From assembly GCF_004135735.1 (NCBI RefSeq), contig NZ_CP012670.1, positions 8,689,501 to 8,753,500 of the forward strand: 64,000 nt of DNA, given 5' to 3'. Source of the stretch: Sorangium cellulosum (GTDB lineage Bacteria > Myxococcota_A > Polyangia > Polyangiales > Polyangiaceae). Below, in pieces: positions 16,929 to 25,723 of this stretch (position 1 is the stretch's first letter; every line of letters begins with the position of its first letter). The translations under genes and the position numbers were made by a program. The notes under the pieces were generated by a model, which was not told the origin of the DNA, searched no databases, and saw only the letters and a program-made list of their open reading frames with translations.

Positions 16929-19694
16929 CTACCGCCCTGCGCTCTGCTCAGCGGCGCGCTGGGCCCCTCCGGCCCCCAGCCGGTCGATCCAGGTCGCCGC
17001 CTCGTCCACGGCCGACCTCGCGAGCGTCGCGTCGAGCGGCACGCCCGCGCGCGCGAGGATGCCGAGATCGTGGAGCCGCGCGAGCACGGCATGGGCCTCG
17101 ACGGGGAGCCCGCCGCGCGGCACGAGCTCCCGGTAGACGACCGCGACGAGGGCCGCGTGCGACTCGGGCGCCGGCCCCTCCAGTAGGCCCGAGATGGCCC
17201 CGGCGAGCGCCTCGTAGGCCGCCCGAGCGGCATCCGCGGCGAAGCCCGCGTCCAGCACCACGTGCGCGAGCCGCAGCCGGTCGTGCGCCGCCCTCCGAGC
17301 AGCCTCCACCCGCGGGCCCTCCGCGTGCCGGCGGTCTCCCCTCGCCTCCGCCGCCGCCCCGCCGCTCGCCTCCGCCGCCCCGCCGCTCGCCTCCGCCGCC
17401 GCCCCGCCGCTCGCCTCCGCCGCCGCCCCGCCGCTCGCCTCCGCCGCCCTGGCGAGCAGCGCCGCCGGCGCGGCCCCCTCCGCAACGATCTGCGCCACGG
17501 CCGCTCCCGCCGCAGCGTCGTCGTTCGCCGGCGCGCCCTCGCTCCCCAGCCACCCGGGAAGCAGCGCCCGCGCGCCCCGCGCTCCGGCCACGTCGCCCTC
17601 CGCGGGCAACGCCGCGCCCTCCTCCGCCGCCTCGCCCCCCTCCACCGCCGCGCCCTCCTCCGCCGCCTCGACCACCTCCCGCATCTCGCGCAGCGCCACC
17701 GAGAAGCTCGGCGCCGCGAGCTCCTCCACCGTGGCCCCGGCGCGGAGCGACGCCATCAGCACCGCGCGCTTGCCGGCCAGGATGCGCTCGATCCCCCGCT
17801 CGATGCCCTCCTCGGCGCAGAGGTACGTCACGCTGACGCCCCGCGCCTGCCCCATCCGGTGCGCGCGCGCCGTGCGCTGATCGAGGCGCGCCGGGTTCCA
17901 CGGCAGGTCCAGGTGCACGACGTAGCTCGCCGCCTGCAGGTTGAGCCCCACCCCGCCCGCGTCCGTGCTCAAGAGCACCCGCACCGCCGCGTCCTCGCGG
18001 AACCGGTCGAGCAGCGCCGGGCGCCGGTCCGTCGGCACGTCGCCGTGGAGCACCGCGTACCCGACGCCGAGCCGGTCGAGCCGCTCCGCGGCCAGCGCCA
18101 GCATCCCCACCCACTCGGAGAACACGATCACCTTGCCCCGGGGCTGCGCCGTGATCTCGGCGACGAGCGCCTCCAGCTCGTCGAGCTTCGACGACGCCCT
18201 CTTCCGGCGCCGCGGGTCGCACAGCTCCAGCGCGTTGCACGCCTGCCGCGCCTTGAGCAGCAGCATCATGAGCCGGTCCACCTCCTCCTTGCGCAGCGCC
18301 CGGCGCTCCGTGATCGCGAGCAGCCGCGCCGCCTGCGCGCGGTAGTCCCCCTCGAGCTCGCGCTGCTCCGGCGAGAGCGGCGTGTACCGCGTCTGCTCGA
18401 CCAGCGGCGGCAGCTCGAGCAGCACCTCCGCGCGCTCGCGCCGGAGCACGACGGGCGCGACGCGCCGCCGCAGCTCGCCGAGGTTCTTGTAGCCGGCGAT
18501 CCTCCCCCGCTCGTCCTGCCGGTGGAAGTCGAGGTTGAACCGCCAGAGCGGCCCGAGCAGCGCCGGATCGACGAGCTGCAGGAGCGCGTACAGGTCGTCG
18601 AGGCGGTTCTCGACGGGCGTCCCCGTGAGGATGAACAGGAACCGCGACGGCAGCGCCCGCAGGGTCGCCGCCGTCTTCGTGCGGAAGTTCTTCGCGCGCT
18701 GCGCCTCGTCGAGCACCAGCACGTCGGCCCCGAGCGCCTTGAGCCGCGTGAGCTCGCGCCAGGTGATCTCGTAGCTCAGCACCGTGTACGTGGCCTCCAT
18801 CGCGAGCGCCCCGGTGCGCTGCGCCGGGGATCCGCCGAGCACCGCGGCGCGCTCGCCCGTCCACCGCGCGATCTCCTGCGCCCACTGGTGCTTGAGCGAC
18901 GCCGCCGTCACGATGAGCACCCGCCGCGCCTCGCCGCGGCGGCGGAGCAGCTCGCACGCCGCGATGGCCTGGATCGTCTTGCCGAGGCCCATGTCGTCCG
19001 CGAGCAGCGCGCGCCCGCTGCGGACGAGGTGGAGCACGCCCTCGCGCTGGTACGGGAAGAGCGGCAGCCGGAGCGCCTCCATCCCGGCGTCGCCGCGCGC
19101 CGCCCACGCCTCGACGAGGCGCCGGCGGCGCCTGTGCCAGGCCGAGAGCGCGAGGCGCTCCGCCGCGGGCTCGGCCGCGTGGACGACGCGCAGGGCCGCG
19201 CCGGCCCCCTCCGCGAGGGCCTTCAGCAGGCCGAACGGCTGCACGAGGCGCGCGCGCTCCGCGCGGAGCGCGTCGGGCCACGCCCCGACCGCGCGCAGCC
19301 GCAGCCCGTCCCGTGCGTCGACCGTGACGGTCGGCCGCGCCGGCGCAGCCAGCCGCGCGAGCGCGCGGCGCCACGCCGGCCGCTCCGCGACCGCGCGGCG
19401 CACGGCCTCGAGGTGCTTGCACGTGCCGAGCTGATTGCCGAGGAAGTCGGGGCACGAGCAGGTGTCGTACCGCGCGCTGCCGTCGACCAGATCGACCACG
19501 TACCGGCCGCCGCTCCCGCTCGCCACGGCGTAACCGCCGTCGACCCCGGCGCCGAGCGGCGTGACGTCGAACGGCTCGGTGTGCGCGCGATGGACACGCA
19601 CCTCGCGCTCGTACTGGCGGACCGCGTCCGGGCTCTCGTAATCATCGCATTGCGGGACATCCCAGCGGACAGGCTGGAGCGATGCAGGGCGCAT
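16929..19694 (-). CDS. SWI/SNF (Snf2) family helicase with SWIM zinc finger and helical C-terminal domain
   Basis: This is an ATP-dependent DNA translocase of 921 residues. An N-terminal SWIM zinc finger (C79-x-C81, C92-x-H94) leads to a RecA-like pair with DMGLGKT (near 233-239), DEAQ (near 328) and the C-terminal helicase block ending in LDQRTARAHRMGQ. A Glu/Ala-rich linker with 24-bp DNA repeats follows. The last 120 residues form an all-helical domain that looks HEPN-like in helix spacing, without an obvious RxxxxH. I chose ATG 19694 because AGAGGTG lies 7 bases before it; an upstream TTG at 19730 is less likely. It is not obviously in an operon; the PspA gene upstream has the same orientation. 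Confidence 0.9.
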   Translation of the reverse strand: MRPASLQPVRWDVPQCDDYESPDAVRQYEREVRVHRAHTEPFDVTPLGAGVDGGYAVASGSGGRYVVDLVDGSARYDTCSCPDFLGNQLGTCKHLEAVRRAVAERPAWRRALARLAAPARPTVTVDARDGLRLRAVGAWPDALRAERARLVQPFGLLKALAEGAGAALRVVHAAEPAAERLALSAWHRRRRRLVEAWAARGDAGMEALRLPLFPYQREGVLHLVRSGRALLADDMGLGKTIQAIAACELLRRRGEARRVLIVTAASLKHQWAQEIARWTGERAAVLGGSPAQRTGALAMEATYTVLSYEITWRELTRLKALGADVLVLDEAQRAKNFRTKTAATLRALPSRFLFILTGTPVENRLDDLYALLQLVDPALLGPLWRFNLDFHRQDERGRIAGYKNLGELRRRVAPVVLRRERAEVLLELPPLVEQTRYTPLSPEQRELEGDYRAQAARLLAITERRALRKEEVDRLMMLLLKARQACNALELCDPRRRKRASSKLDELEALVAEITAQPRGKVIVFSEWVGMLALAAERLDRLGVGYAVLHGDVPTDRRPALLDRFREDAAVRVLLSTDAGGVGLNLQAASYVVHLDLPWNPARLDQRTARAHRMGQARGVSVTYLCAEEGIERGIERILAGKRAVLMASLRAGATVEELAAPSFSVALREMREVVEAAEEGAAVEGGEAAEEGAALPAEGDVAGARGARALLPGWLGSEGAPANDDAAAGAAVAQIVAEGAAPAALLARAAEASGGAAAEASGGAAAEASGGAAEASGGAAAEARGDRRHAEGPRVEAARRAAHDRLRLAHVVLDAGFAADAARAAYEALAGAISGLLEGPAPESHAALVAVVYRELVPRGGLPVEAHAVLARLHDLGILARAGVPLDATLARSAVDEAATWIDRLGAGGAQRAAEQSAGR
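17342..17448. repeat. 24-bp codon repeats inside the Snf2 gene
   Basis: About four and a half near-identical copies of a 24-bp unit (one shortened to 21 bp) encode EASGGAAA repeats in the linker between the helicase core and the C-terminal helical domain. Unit changes stay in frame, so repeat number can vary without breaking the gene. Confidence 0.8.
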
Positions 19695-19901
19695 GCACGC
19701 ACCTCTGCCGCAGTCACGTCCTATTCGCAACAGCGCTGCTCGACGCGGCGAGCATTCCTTTTTGACTCAGAGTTTTCTCATCACATCGAGCCCGCGCCGC
19801 CTGGAGCGGCTCGGTGGCTCGATTGCGCGAGCGCCCGGACCTCGCGAGCGCGCGGACCCGGGGGGCGGCCTGCGCCGGTGAGCTCGACAGGCCCGCCGAG
19901 A

Positions 19902-20633
19902 TCAGGACCCGATCCGGATCCGCTTCTTCAGCGCGGCGAGCTCGTCGTCGACCGCCGCCCCGCCGGGCCTGTCCTCGCCGCCCGCGCCGCCGCCGCCGCC
20001 GCCGTGCTCGAGCCGCGCGAACTTCGCCTCGAGCTCGTCCGCCGACATCCGGCCGCTGGAGAGCGCCTCCTCGATCTCGCGCGAGGCCGCGACCTGCGCC
20101 ACCTGCCCCTCGACCTGCTCCTCCATGCGCCGGAACTCGGCGAACGCGCTCTGGCCGCCCCGCGCCCCGAGCCCCTCGACGCCGCCGCCGGCGCGCTGCT
20201 GCTGGATCTGCGCCGCGAGGGTGCCCTTCCGCGCCTGGAGCTCCTCCTGCTTGGCCTCCATGCGCTCCAGCTCGCTCTTCATCGAGAGGACCGCGGAGCG
20301 CTGCTCTGCCCGCATCGCCTCGGCCCGGTCGCGCTCGCCCACGACCCGCTTCTTCTGGACGAGCGCCTCGCGCGCGAGCGGCTCGTCGCCCGCCTTCAGC
20401 GCGAGCTCGGCGCGCTTCTCCCACTTGTTCGCCTCGACGTCGAGCTCGTCGACCTTCTTGCGCAGCACCTTCTCGGCCGCCACCGCGTCGACCAGCTCCT
20501 TCCGCGCCGCGCGGATCTGGTCCTTCATCTCCTCGACGATGAGATCCAACGACTTTTTCGGATCTTCCGCCTTGTCGAGGAGCGCGTTGACGTTGCTCGA
20601 GATGACCTTCCCCATGCGGTCGAAGATGCCCAT
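19902..20633 (-). CDS. pspA: PspA/IM30 family membrane-stress protein
   Basis: The protein opens with MGIFDRMGKVISSNVNALLD, the amphipathic membrane-binding helix typical of PspA/IM30. A long coiled coil follows (about 25-190), then a Gly-rich hinge and a short terminal helix. At 243 residues it is slightly longer than usual. Family members oligomerise on damaged inner membrane and limit proton leak. The ATG at 20633 is chosen over a longer frame because the residues before it are repeat-derived. No pspB/C or pspF homologue is visible, so regulation is unknown. Confidence 0.92.
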   Translation of the reverse strand: MGIFDRMGKVISSNVNALLDKAEDPKKSLDLIVEEMKDQIRAARKELVDAVAAEKVLRKKVDELDVEANKWEKRAELALKAGDEPLAREALVQKKRVVGERDRAEAMRAEQRSAVLSMKSELERMEAKQEELQARKGTLAAQIQQQRAGGGVEGLGARGGQSAFAEFRRMEEQVEGQVAQVAASREIEEALSSGRMSADELEAKFARLEHGGGGGGAGGEDRPGGAAVDDELAALKKRIRIGS

Positions 20634-20691
20634 GCCGCTAGCGTGCACCGCCCCGCCGCCCCTGTAAAGCGCCGGCCGCCCGCGCGCGAGC

Positions 20692-20828
20692 GGCGCCCCC
20701 CGGGGTGGAGGTCGCGTCTGGGGTGCTCCCCTCCGGGGCTTGCGTTCCGGCGGGCCCCTCTCGTGGCCCGCCTGCACTCCAGCCCCTCCGGTGAGCACCC
20801 CAGACGCGACCTCCACCCCGGGGGCGCC
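20692..20828. repeat. Hairpin element family A, copy 1
   Basis: Outer arms of about 36 bp (20692-20728 and 20793-20828) are complementary with one extra C in the left arm. Inside lies a conserved core with GGGGCTTGCGTTCCGGC and a second stem GGCGGGCC/GGCCCGCC. The core recurs at 53221-53356 and, reversed and diverged, at 25494-25627, while the outer arms differ in sequence in every copy. Confidence 0.85.
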
Positions 20829-20880
20829 TGCGGTTTTGCTGGCGCGCCCGCCGCCCCGCGGCCTCGTGGACAGCCGAGGA

Positions 20881-22419
20881 TCAGGGCGGCGGCGGGTACG
20901 CCGGGCCGAAGCTCGACTCGACGGACGACCGCGTGGTGAGCAGCGGTGTCTTCGTCGCCTCGTCCTCGTAGAGCGGCCTCACCACGCAGGTATCCTCGCC
21001 GCACTCGCCCCCGTCGACGAACGCGACGTCGGCCACGAGCCAGTACCGGGTCGTCGCGTCTTCGGGCGCGAACGTGACGGGCGCCTCCGGGTCGTAGAAC
21101 CCGGCCGGGCCGAGGTCCGCCCCGAGCGCGCCATTGCAGAAGATCTTGACCCGCGGGTGAACGGCGTAATTGAAGCCGTGGCCGGAGTAATAGTGGACCC
21201 CGATCCGGATCCACTCCCCGAACGGCGGGTAGTCGATGTTGATGTTCTCGGGCGCGCAGAAGTCGCTGCTGTTCGGGTCCGTGACCTCGGGCGAGCAGGT
21301 GATGTTGTCGATGTCGAGCCGCGGGTTATGGCAGCCCCGGCCGAGGTCGCGCCACGCTTTCCCGGCGCCGCGCGGCGCGAAATAGCAGGTGTTCTTGGCC
21401 TCGACCGGATCCTGGTACCAGCGCACCGGCGCGGGCGGCGACGCGGTGTCGCTGAACCATGCGAGCTCCGAGCTCGCCGCGAGGCTCTCCACGGTGCAGT
21501 TGTTGTAACCGCAATCGCTCGGCGAGCCGGAGACCGCCCACGGCTGCGTGTCGTTCGGCCGGTGCACGTGCAGGTCGAGATCCACGCCGTCGCCCCCGAG
21601 GTCGTGCTCCCACTCGAGCTCGACCCGCAGGCCGGGCGCGCCGACGTAGAGCGCATACTCGCAGGACTTCTCGGCGCCGTCGGCGAGGCGCTTCGTGTAG
21701 GTCACCTTGTACTCTCCCGACTGGAGCGGCTTGAAGTCGTCCGGCGGGTCCGAGCCGGACACGGCGGGGCACGGGTCGATGCCCGCGGGGCAGGCGACGG
21801 TCCAGGACTCCGAGCCGGGCGCGGCGTCGGCGCTGAACGTGCCTGTCCCCTCCTTCAGGTCCACGTCGGCGAACGGCGGCGCCTGGAGCGCGTGGCAGCC
21901 GAGGGGGTTGTCGCTGAAGCAGCCCTCGGTCGCGTGGCGGCCGCCGAGGCACGGCCCCCACACGCCCATCTCGGTGCACAGGGAGGTGCCCGAGAAGCAC
22001 CCCTCGGCCGCGCGGTACGACGGGTCGCCCTTGAAGCACCCGTGCGCCTGCCCCGCGACGCACGCGCACGTCTCGTCGACCTCCCCGTCGCAGTCGTCGT
22101 CGAGGCCGAGGTGATTGAGGTCGCAGAGCTCCTCCGGGCCGCACTCGGTGCCGCACGGGTTCACGGCGCCGTCGACCACCCCGGCGTCGTCGTCATAGAA
22201 GACGGCCCCGCCGAGCCCTTCCTGCGGCGGCGTGCCCCCGCCGCCCTCGCTGCTGCTGCCGCCGCCGCCGGCCGCGCCGCCGGCGCCTCCGGTCAGCGGA
22301 GCGCCGGGGCCGGGATCACGGCGCTCTCCCGAGGCGCTGCAGCCGACCGCGGCGAGAGCACCGCTGGCCGCGGCCCCCAGAAGAGCGATGAGCACAGAGG
22401 AGACGCGAAGACGACGCAT
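20881..22419 (-). CDS. Large cysteine-rich surface lipoprotein
   Basis: A lipoprotein signal ends at AVGC (Cys27), followed by a Gly/Ser-rich spacer to about residue 65. The next region (about 90-185) has many Cys and a DDDCDGEVDETC motif, a putative metal-binding pattern common in myxobacterial surface proteins. The C-terminal half contains GVDLDLHVHRP, found in secreted beta-sandwich domains, plus several paired Cys. The 512-residue protein is probably exposed on the outer membrane. Function is not recognised. The GC-rich spacer and the repeat downstream fit the surface-protein style of this genome. Confidence 0.75.
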   Translation of the reverse strand: MRRLRVSSVLIALLGAAASGALAAVGCSASGERRDPGPGAPLTGGAGGAAGGGGSSSEGGGGTPPQEGLGGAVFYDDDAGVVDGAVNPCGTECGPEELCDLNHLGLDDDCDGEVDETCACVAGQAHGCFKGDPSYRAAEGCFSGTSLCTEMGVWGPCLGGRHATEGCFSDNPLGCHALQAPPFADVDLKEGTGTFSADAAPGSESWTVACPAGIDPCPAVSGSDPPDDFKPLQSGEYKVTYTKRLADGAEKSCEYALYVGAPGLRVELEWEHDLGGDGVDLDLHVHRPNDTQPWAVSGSPSDCGYNNCTVESLAASSELAWFSDTASPPAPVRWYQDPVEAKNTCYFAPRGAGKAWRDLGRGCHNPRLDIDNITCSPEVTDPNSSDFCAPENINIDYPPFGEWIRIGVHYYSGHGFNYAVHPRVKIFCNGALGADLGPAGFYDPEAPVTFAPEDATTRYWLVADVAFVDGGECGEDTCVVRPLYEDEATKTPLLTTRSSVESSFGPAYPPPP

Positions 22420-22574
22420 GGGACCTCCAGTGGTCAGCGCGCGGCGACTCGGCTCGGGCTGCCCAAAGCGCCCAGACCGACACCGGCGATCGACAGCGAG
22501 GTTCTCGTCTTAGCAGACCCGACGCGACTCCCAAGGACGCACGTGAACGCCCCAAAGCATGTTCGTGAGAACGG

Positions 22575-22682
22575 ATGTCCCGCGGACATCTCTCGTATGT
22601 CCCGGGACGGCAGGACTCTCTGTCTGGAGCGTGTCCCGGCGCGGCGGGACTCACCCTCTCTCGGTCGCCCCGGGGCGGCGGG
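22575..22682. repeat. Degenerate GTCCCG hairpin repeats downstream of ppdK
   Basis: Three or four degenerate units share GTCCCG and CGGCGGGA segments; the first contains the palindrome GATGTCC-CGC-GGACATC. They lie directly downstream of the ppdK stop codon and could terminate its transcription. The rest of the 22420-22683 gap shows nothing else. Confidence 0.45.
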
Positions 22683-22683
22683 A

Positions 22684-25443
22684 TCAGTCCGTCGCGCGCG
22701 GCCCCTTCGAGGACCCGGCCGAGAGCGCCGCCTGCGCGGCCGCGAGGCGCGCGACCGGGACACGGAAAGGCGAGCAGGAGACGTAATCGAGCCCGGCCCG
22801 CTCGAAGAAGACGATCGAGCTCGGATCCCCGCCGTGCTCGCCGCAGATGCCGAGCTTCAGCCCCGGACGCGCCGCGCGCCCCCGGTCTCGCCCCATCTCC
22901 ACGAGCGCCCCGACCCCGGGCACGTCCAGCGACTGGAACGGATCCTTCGCGAAGATGCCGGACTCGACGTACGCGCCCAGGAACCGGCCCGCGTCGTCGC
23001 GCGAGATGCCCAGGGTCGTCTGCGTGAGATCGTTCGTGCCGAAGCTGAAGAACTCCGCCTCCTCGGCCAGCTCGCCGGCCATGATCGCGGCGCGCGGCAG
23101 CTCGATCATCGTCCCGAACCGGTAGTCGACCCTGCGCCCCTTCTCGGCGAAGACCTGCTCGGCCACCCGCTCGACGAGCGCGCGCGTGATCGCGAGCTCG
23201 CGCCGCGTCATGCTGAGCGGGATCATGATCTCGGGCTCGACCTCGATGCCCGCCGCCGCCACCTCGCACGCCGCCTCGAGGATGGCGCGCGCCTGCATCT
23301 CGTAGATCTCCGGCGAGGTGATCGCCAGCCGGCAGCCGCGGTGGCCGAGCATGGGGTTGTACTCGGTGAGCTCCTCGTTCTTGCGCTCGAGGTGCTGCTT
23401 GCTGACGCCCATCGTCCTCGAGAGCTGCTCGATCTGCGCCTCGTCCTGCGGCAAGAACTCGTGCAGCGGCGGGTCGAGCAGCCGGATCGTGACGGGCAGC
23501 CCCGCCATCTCGCGGAAGACCCCGACGAAGTCGCCGCGCTGGAACGGGAGCAGCTTCGCGAGCGCGCGCCTGCGCCCCGCCTCGTCCGGCGCGAGGATCA
23601 TCTCGCGCACCGCCTCGATGCGCTCCTCGTCGAAGAACATGTGCTCGGTGCGGCAGAGCCCGATGCCCTCCGCGCCGAAGTTGCGCGCCGTCCGGGCGTC
23701 GTGCGGCGTGTCGGCGTTCGACCGCACGCGCAGGCGCCGGACCGCGTCGGCCCAGACCATGAGCTCGCCGAACTCGCCGCTCAGCGTCGCCGGCACGGTC
23801 GGCACCGCGCCGAGGTAGACCGTGCCGGTGCTGCCGTCGAGCGTGATCAGGTCGCCGGCCTTCACCGTGAGGGTGCCGCTCGCGTGCCCGTGATCGTCGT
23901 AGAGCGACACCGTCATCTGGCCCTGGCTCACGCTGATGGCCGAGCAGCCGGCGACGCAGCTCTTGCCCATCCCGCGCGCCACCACGGCCGCGTGGCTCGT
24001 CATGCCGCCGCGGGACGTGAGGATGCCGCGCGCCGCCTTCATGCCGTGGATGTCCTCGGGCGACGTCTCCGAGCGCACCAGGATCACCGCCTTGCCCTGG
24101 CCCGCGCGCCGCTCCGCCTCGTCGGCGCTGAAGACCACCTGCCCCGTCGCCGCGCCCGGGCTCGCCGGCAGGCCCCGCGCGAGCACCTTCTTCGGCGCGC
24201 CCGGGTCGATGCTCGGGTGCAGCAGCTGATCGATGGCGCCCGGATCCACGCGCAGGATCGCCTCGTCCCGGCGGATGAGGCCCTCCTTGGCCATCTCGAC
24301 CGCGATGCGCACGGCCGCCCGGCCCGTGCGCTTGCCGGTGCGGCACTGGAGCAAAAAGAGCTTGTTTTGCTGGATGGTGAACTCGAGATCCTGCATGTCG
24401 CGGAAGTGCCGCTCGAGCCTGGCCTGCACCTCGACGAGCTCCGCGTAAGCGCCCGGCATCCGCGCCTCCAGGGAGCGCTCGTCGTCGTCGCTCCCCGACG
24501 CGGACCTCGACAGCGGGTGCGGCGTGCGCACCCCGGCCACGACGTCCTCGCCCTGCGCGTTGGGGAGCCACTCGCCGAAGAAGCGCCGCTCCCCGGTCGA
24601 CGGGTCGCGCGTGAACGCGACGCCCGTGCCGGAGTCGTCGCCGAGGTTGCCGAAGACCATCGCCTGGATGTTGCAGGCCGTCCCCCAGGCCTCCGGGATG
24701 TCGTGCATCTTCCGGTAAACCTGGGCCCGGTGGTTGTTCCAGCTCCCGAACACGGCGCAGATGGCGCCCTGGAGCTGCGCGTACGGATCCTCGGGGAACG
24801 GCCGGCCCGTCGCGTCGAGGACGATGTCCTTTTGCTGCTGGATCAGGGCCGCGAGCGACTCCGGATCCAGCAGGGAGTCGGGCACCTTGCGCTCGAGCTC
24901 GGCGGCGTTCAGGAGCGTCGCGTCGACCCCGAGGCGCGCCGCGGCCTGCCTGCGCGCGCGGCCGAGGGCGTCCTCGAACCGCTCGCGGGGCACGCCGAGC
25001 ACGATGTCGGCGTACGCCAGGATGAACCGGCGGTAGGCGTCCAGCGCGAACCGCTCGCTGCCCGTGCGCCGCGCGAGCCCCCTCGCGATCTCGTCGTTCA
25101 GGCCGAGGTTCAGGATCGTGTCCATCATCCCGGGCATCGACGCGCGCGCGCCCGAGCGGACCGAGACGAGCAGCGGCGCGTCGGGGCTGCCGAACCTCGC
25201 GTCGAGCAGCGACTCCAGCCGACCGATCGCGGCCTTGATCTCGTCCTCGACGCCCGCGGGCAGCACCTTGCCCGCGGCGTAATAGGCATTGCAGACCTCG
25301 GTGGTGATCGTGAAGCCCGGCGGCACCGGGATGCCGAGCCGGGTCATCTCCGCGAGCCCTGCGCCCTTGCCGCCGAGCAGGTCCTTCTGCTGAGCGTCCC
25401 CGTCCGCCTGCCCCGCGCCGAAGAAGTAAATCGATCTGGCCAT
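22684..25443 (-). CDS. ppdK: Pyruvate, phosphate dikinase
   Basis: The enzyme interconverts pyruvate + ATP + phosphate and phosphoenolpyruvate + AMP + pyrophosphate. The 919 residues cover all parts: an N-terminal ATP-grasp domain (SIYFFGAGQ, then LGGKGAGLAEM), the phosphohistidine domain with GGMTSHAAVVARGMG where His484 is the phosphoryl carrier, and the C-terminal PEP-binding barrel with EFFSFGTNDLTQTTLG. Length and motifs match bacterial PPDK. It is a single gene with divergent FKBP lipoprotein upstream across a hairpin repeat. No PPDK regulatory protein is adjacent. Confidence 0.97.
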   Translation of the reverse strand: MARSIYFFGAGQADGDAQQKDLLGGKGAGLAEMTRLGIPVPPGFTITTEVCNAYYAAGKVLPAGVEDEIKAAIGRLESLLDARFGSPDAPLLVSVRSGARASMPGMMDTILNLGLNDEIARGLARRTGSERFALDAYRRFILAYADIVLGVPRERFEDALGRARRQAAARLGVDATLLNAAELERKVPDSLLDPESLAALIQQQKDIVLDATGRPFPEDPYAQLQGAICAVFGSWNNHRAQVYRKMHDIPEAWGTACNIQAMVFGNLGDDSGTGVAFTRDPSTGERRFFGEWLPNAQGEDVVAGVRTPHPLSRSASGSDDDERSLEARMPGAYAELVEVQARLERHFRDMQDLEFTIQQNKLFLLQCRTGKRTGRAAVRIAVEMAKEGLIRRDEAILRVDPGAIDQLLHPSIDPGAPKKVLARGLPASPGAATGQVVFSADEAERRAGQGKAVILVRSETSPEDIHGMKAARGILTSRGGMTSHAAVVARGMGKSCVAGCSAISVSQGQMTVSLYDDHGHASGTLTVKAGDLITLDGSTGTVYLGAVPTVPATLSGEFGELMVWADAVRRLRVRSNADTPHDARTARNFGAEGIGLCRTEHMFFDEERIEAVREMILAPDEAGRRRALAKLLPFQRGDFVGVFREMAGLPVTIRLLDPPLHEFLPQDEAQIEQLSRTMGVSKQHLERKNEELTEYNPMLGHRGCRLAITSPEIYEMQARAILEAACEVAAAGIEVEPEIMIPLSMTRRELAITRALVERVAEQVFAEKGRRVDYRFGTMIELPRAAIMAGELAEEAEFFSFGTNDLTQTTLGISRDDAGRFLGAYVESGIFAKDPFQSLDVPGVGALVEMGRDRGRAARPGLKLGICGEHGGDPSSIVFFERAGLDYVSCSPFRVPVARLAAAQAALSAGSSKGPRATD

Positions 25444-25493
25444 GGCGGGGGCACGCTAGATCGTCCGCGCAGTCGGGTCGAGGTCCGTCGAGC

Positions 25494-25627
25494 GGAGGCG
25501 GGGGTCGCTTCTCGGGCGCTCGCCGGAGGGGCTGGAGCGCGGGCGGTCCACATGCAGGCAGGCCACAAAGAGAGGCCCGCCGGAACGCTAGCCCCAAAGG
25601 TGAGCATTCAAGACGCGACCGCCGCCT
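25494..25627. repeat. Hairpin element family A, copy 3 (diverged, reversed)
   Basis: Read on the minus strand it contains GGGGCTAGCGTTCCGGC, GGCGGGCC, GTGGCC and CAGCCCCTCCGGCGAGC as in copies 1 and 2, with an extra segment before the closing arm. The outer arms (GGTCGC and GAAGCGACC-type sequences) still pair partly. It lies between the divergent ppdK and FKBP genes. Confidence 0.7.
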
Positions 25628-25723
25628 GAGCGGACACCACGGGCGGCCAGACTCTGGATCCACGCGCGACGGACACGCGGTCCGGAGCCACACAAAAAAC
25701 CGACCCTCGGCAGCGGACAGGCT

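Noticed and set aside
19902..20816. PspA with a 61-residue N-terminal extension
   Set aside because: The extension is translated hairpin repeat; PspA proteins start at the amphipathic helix MGIFDR.
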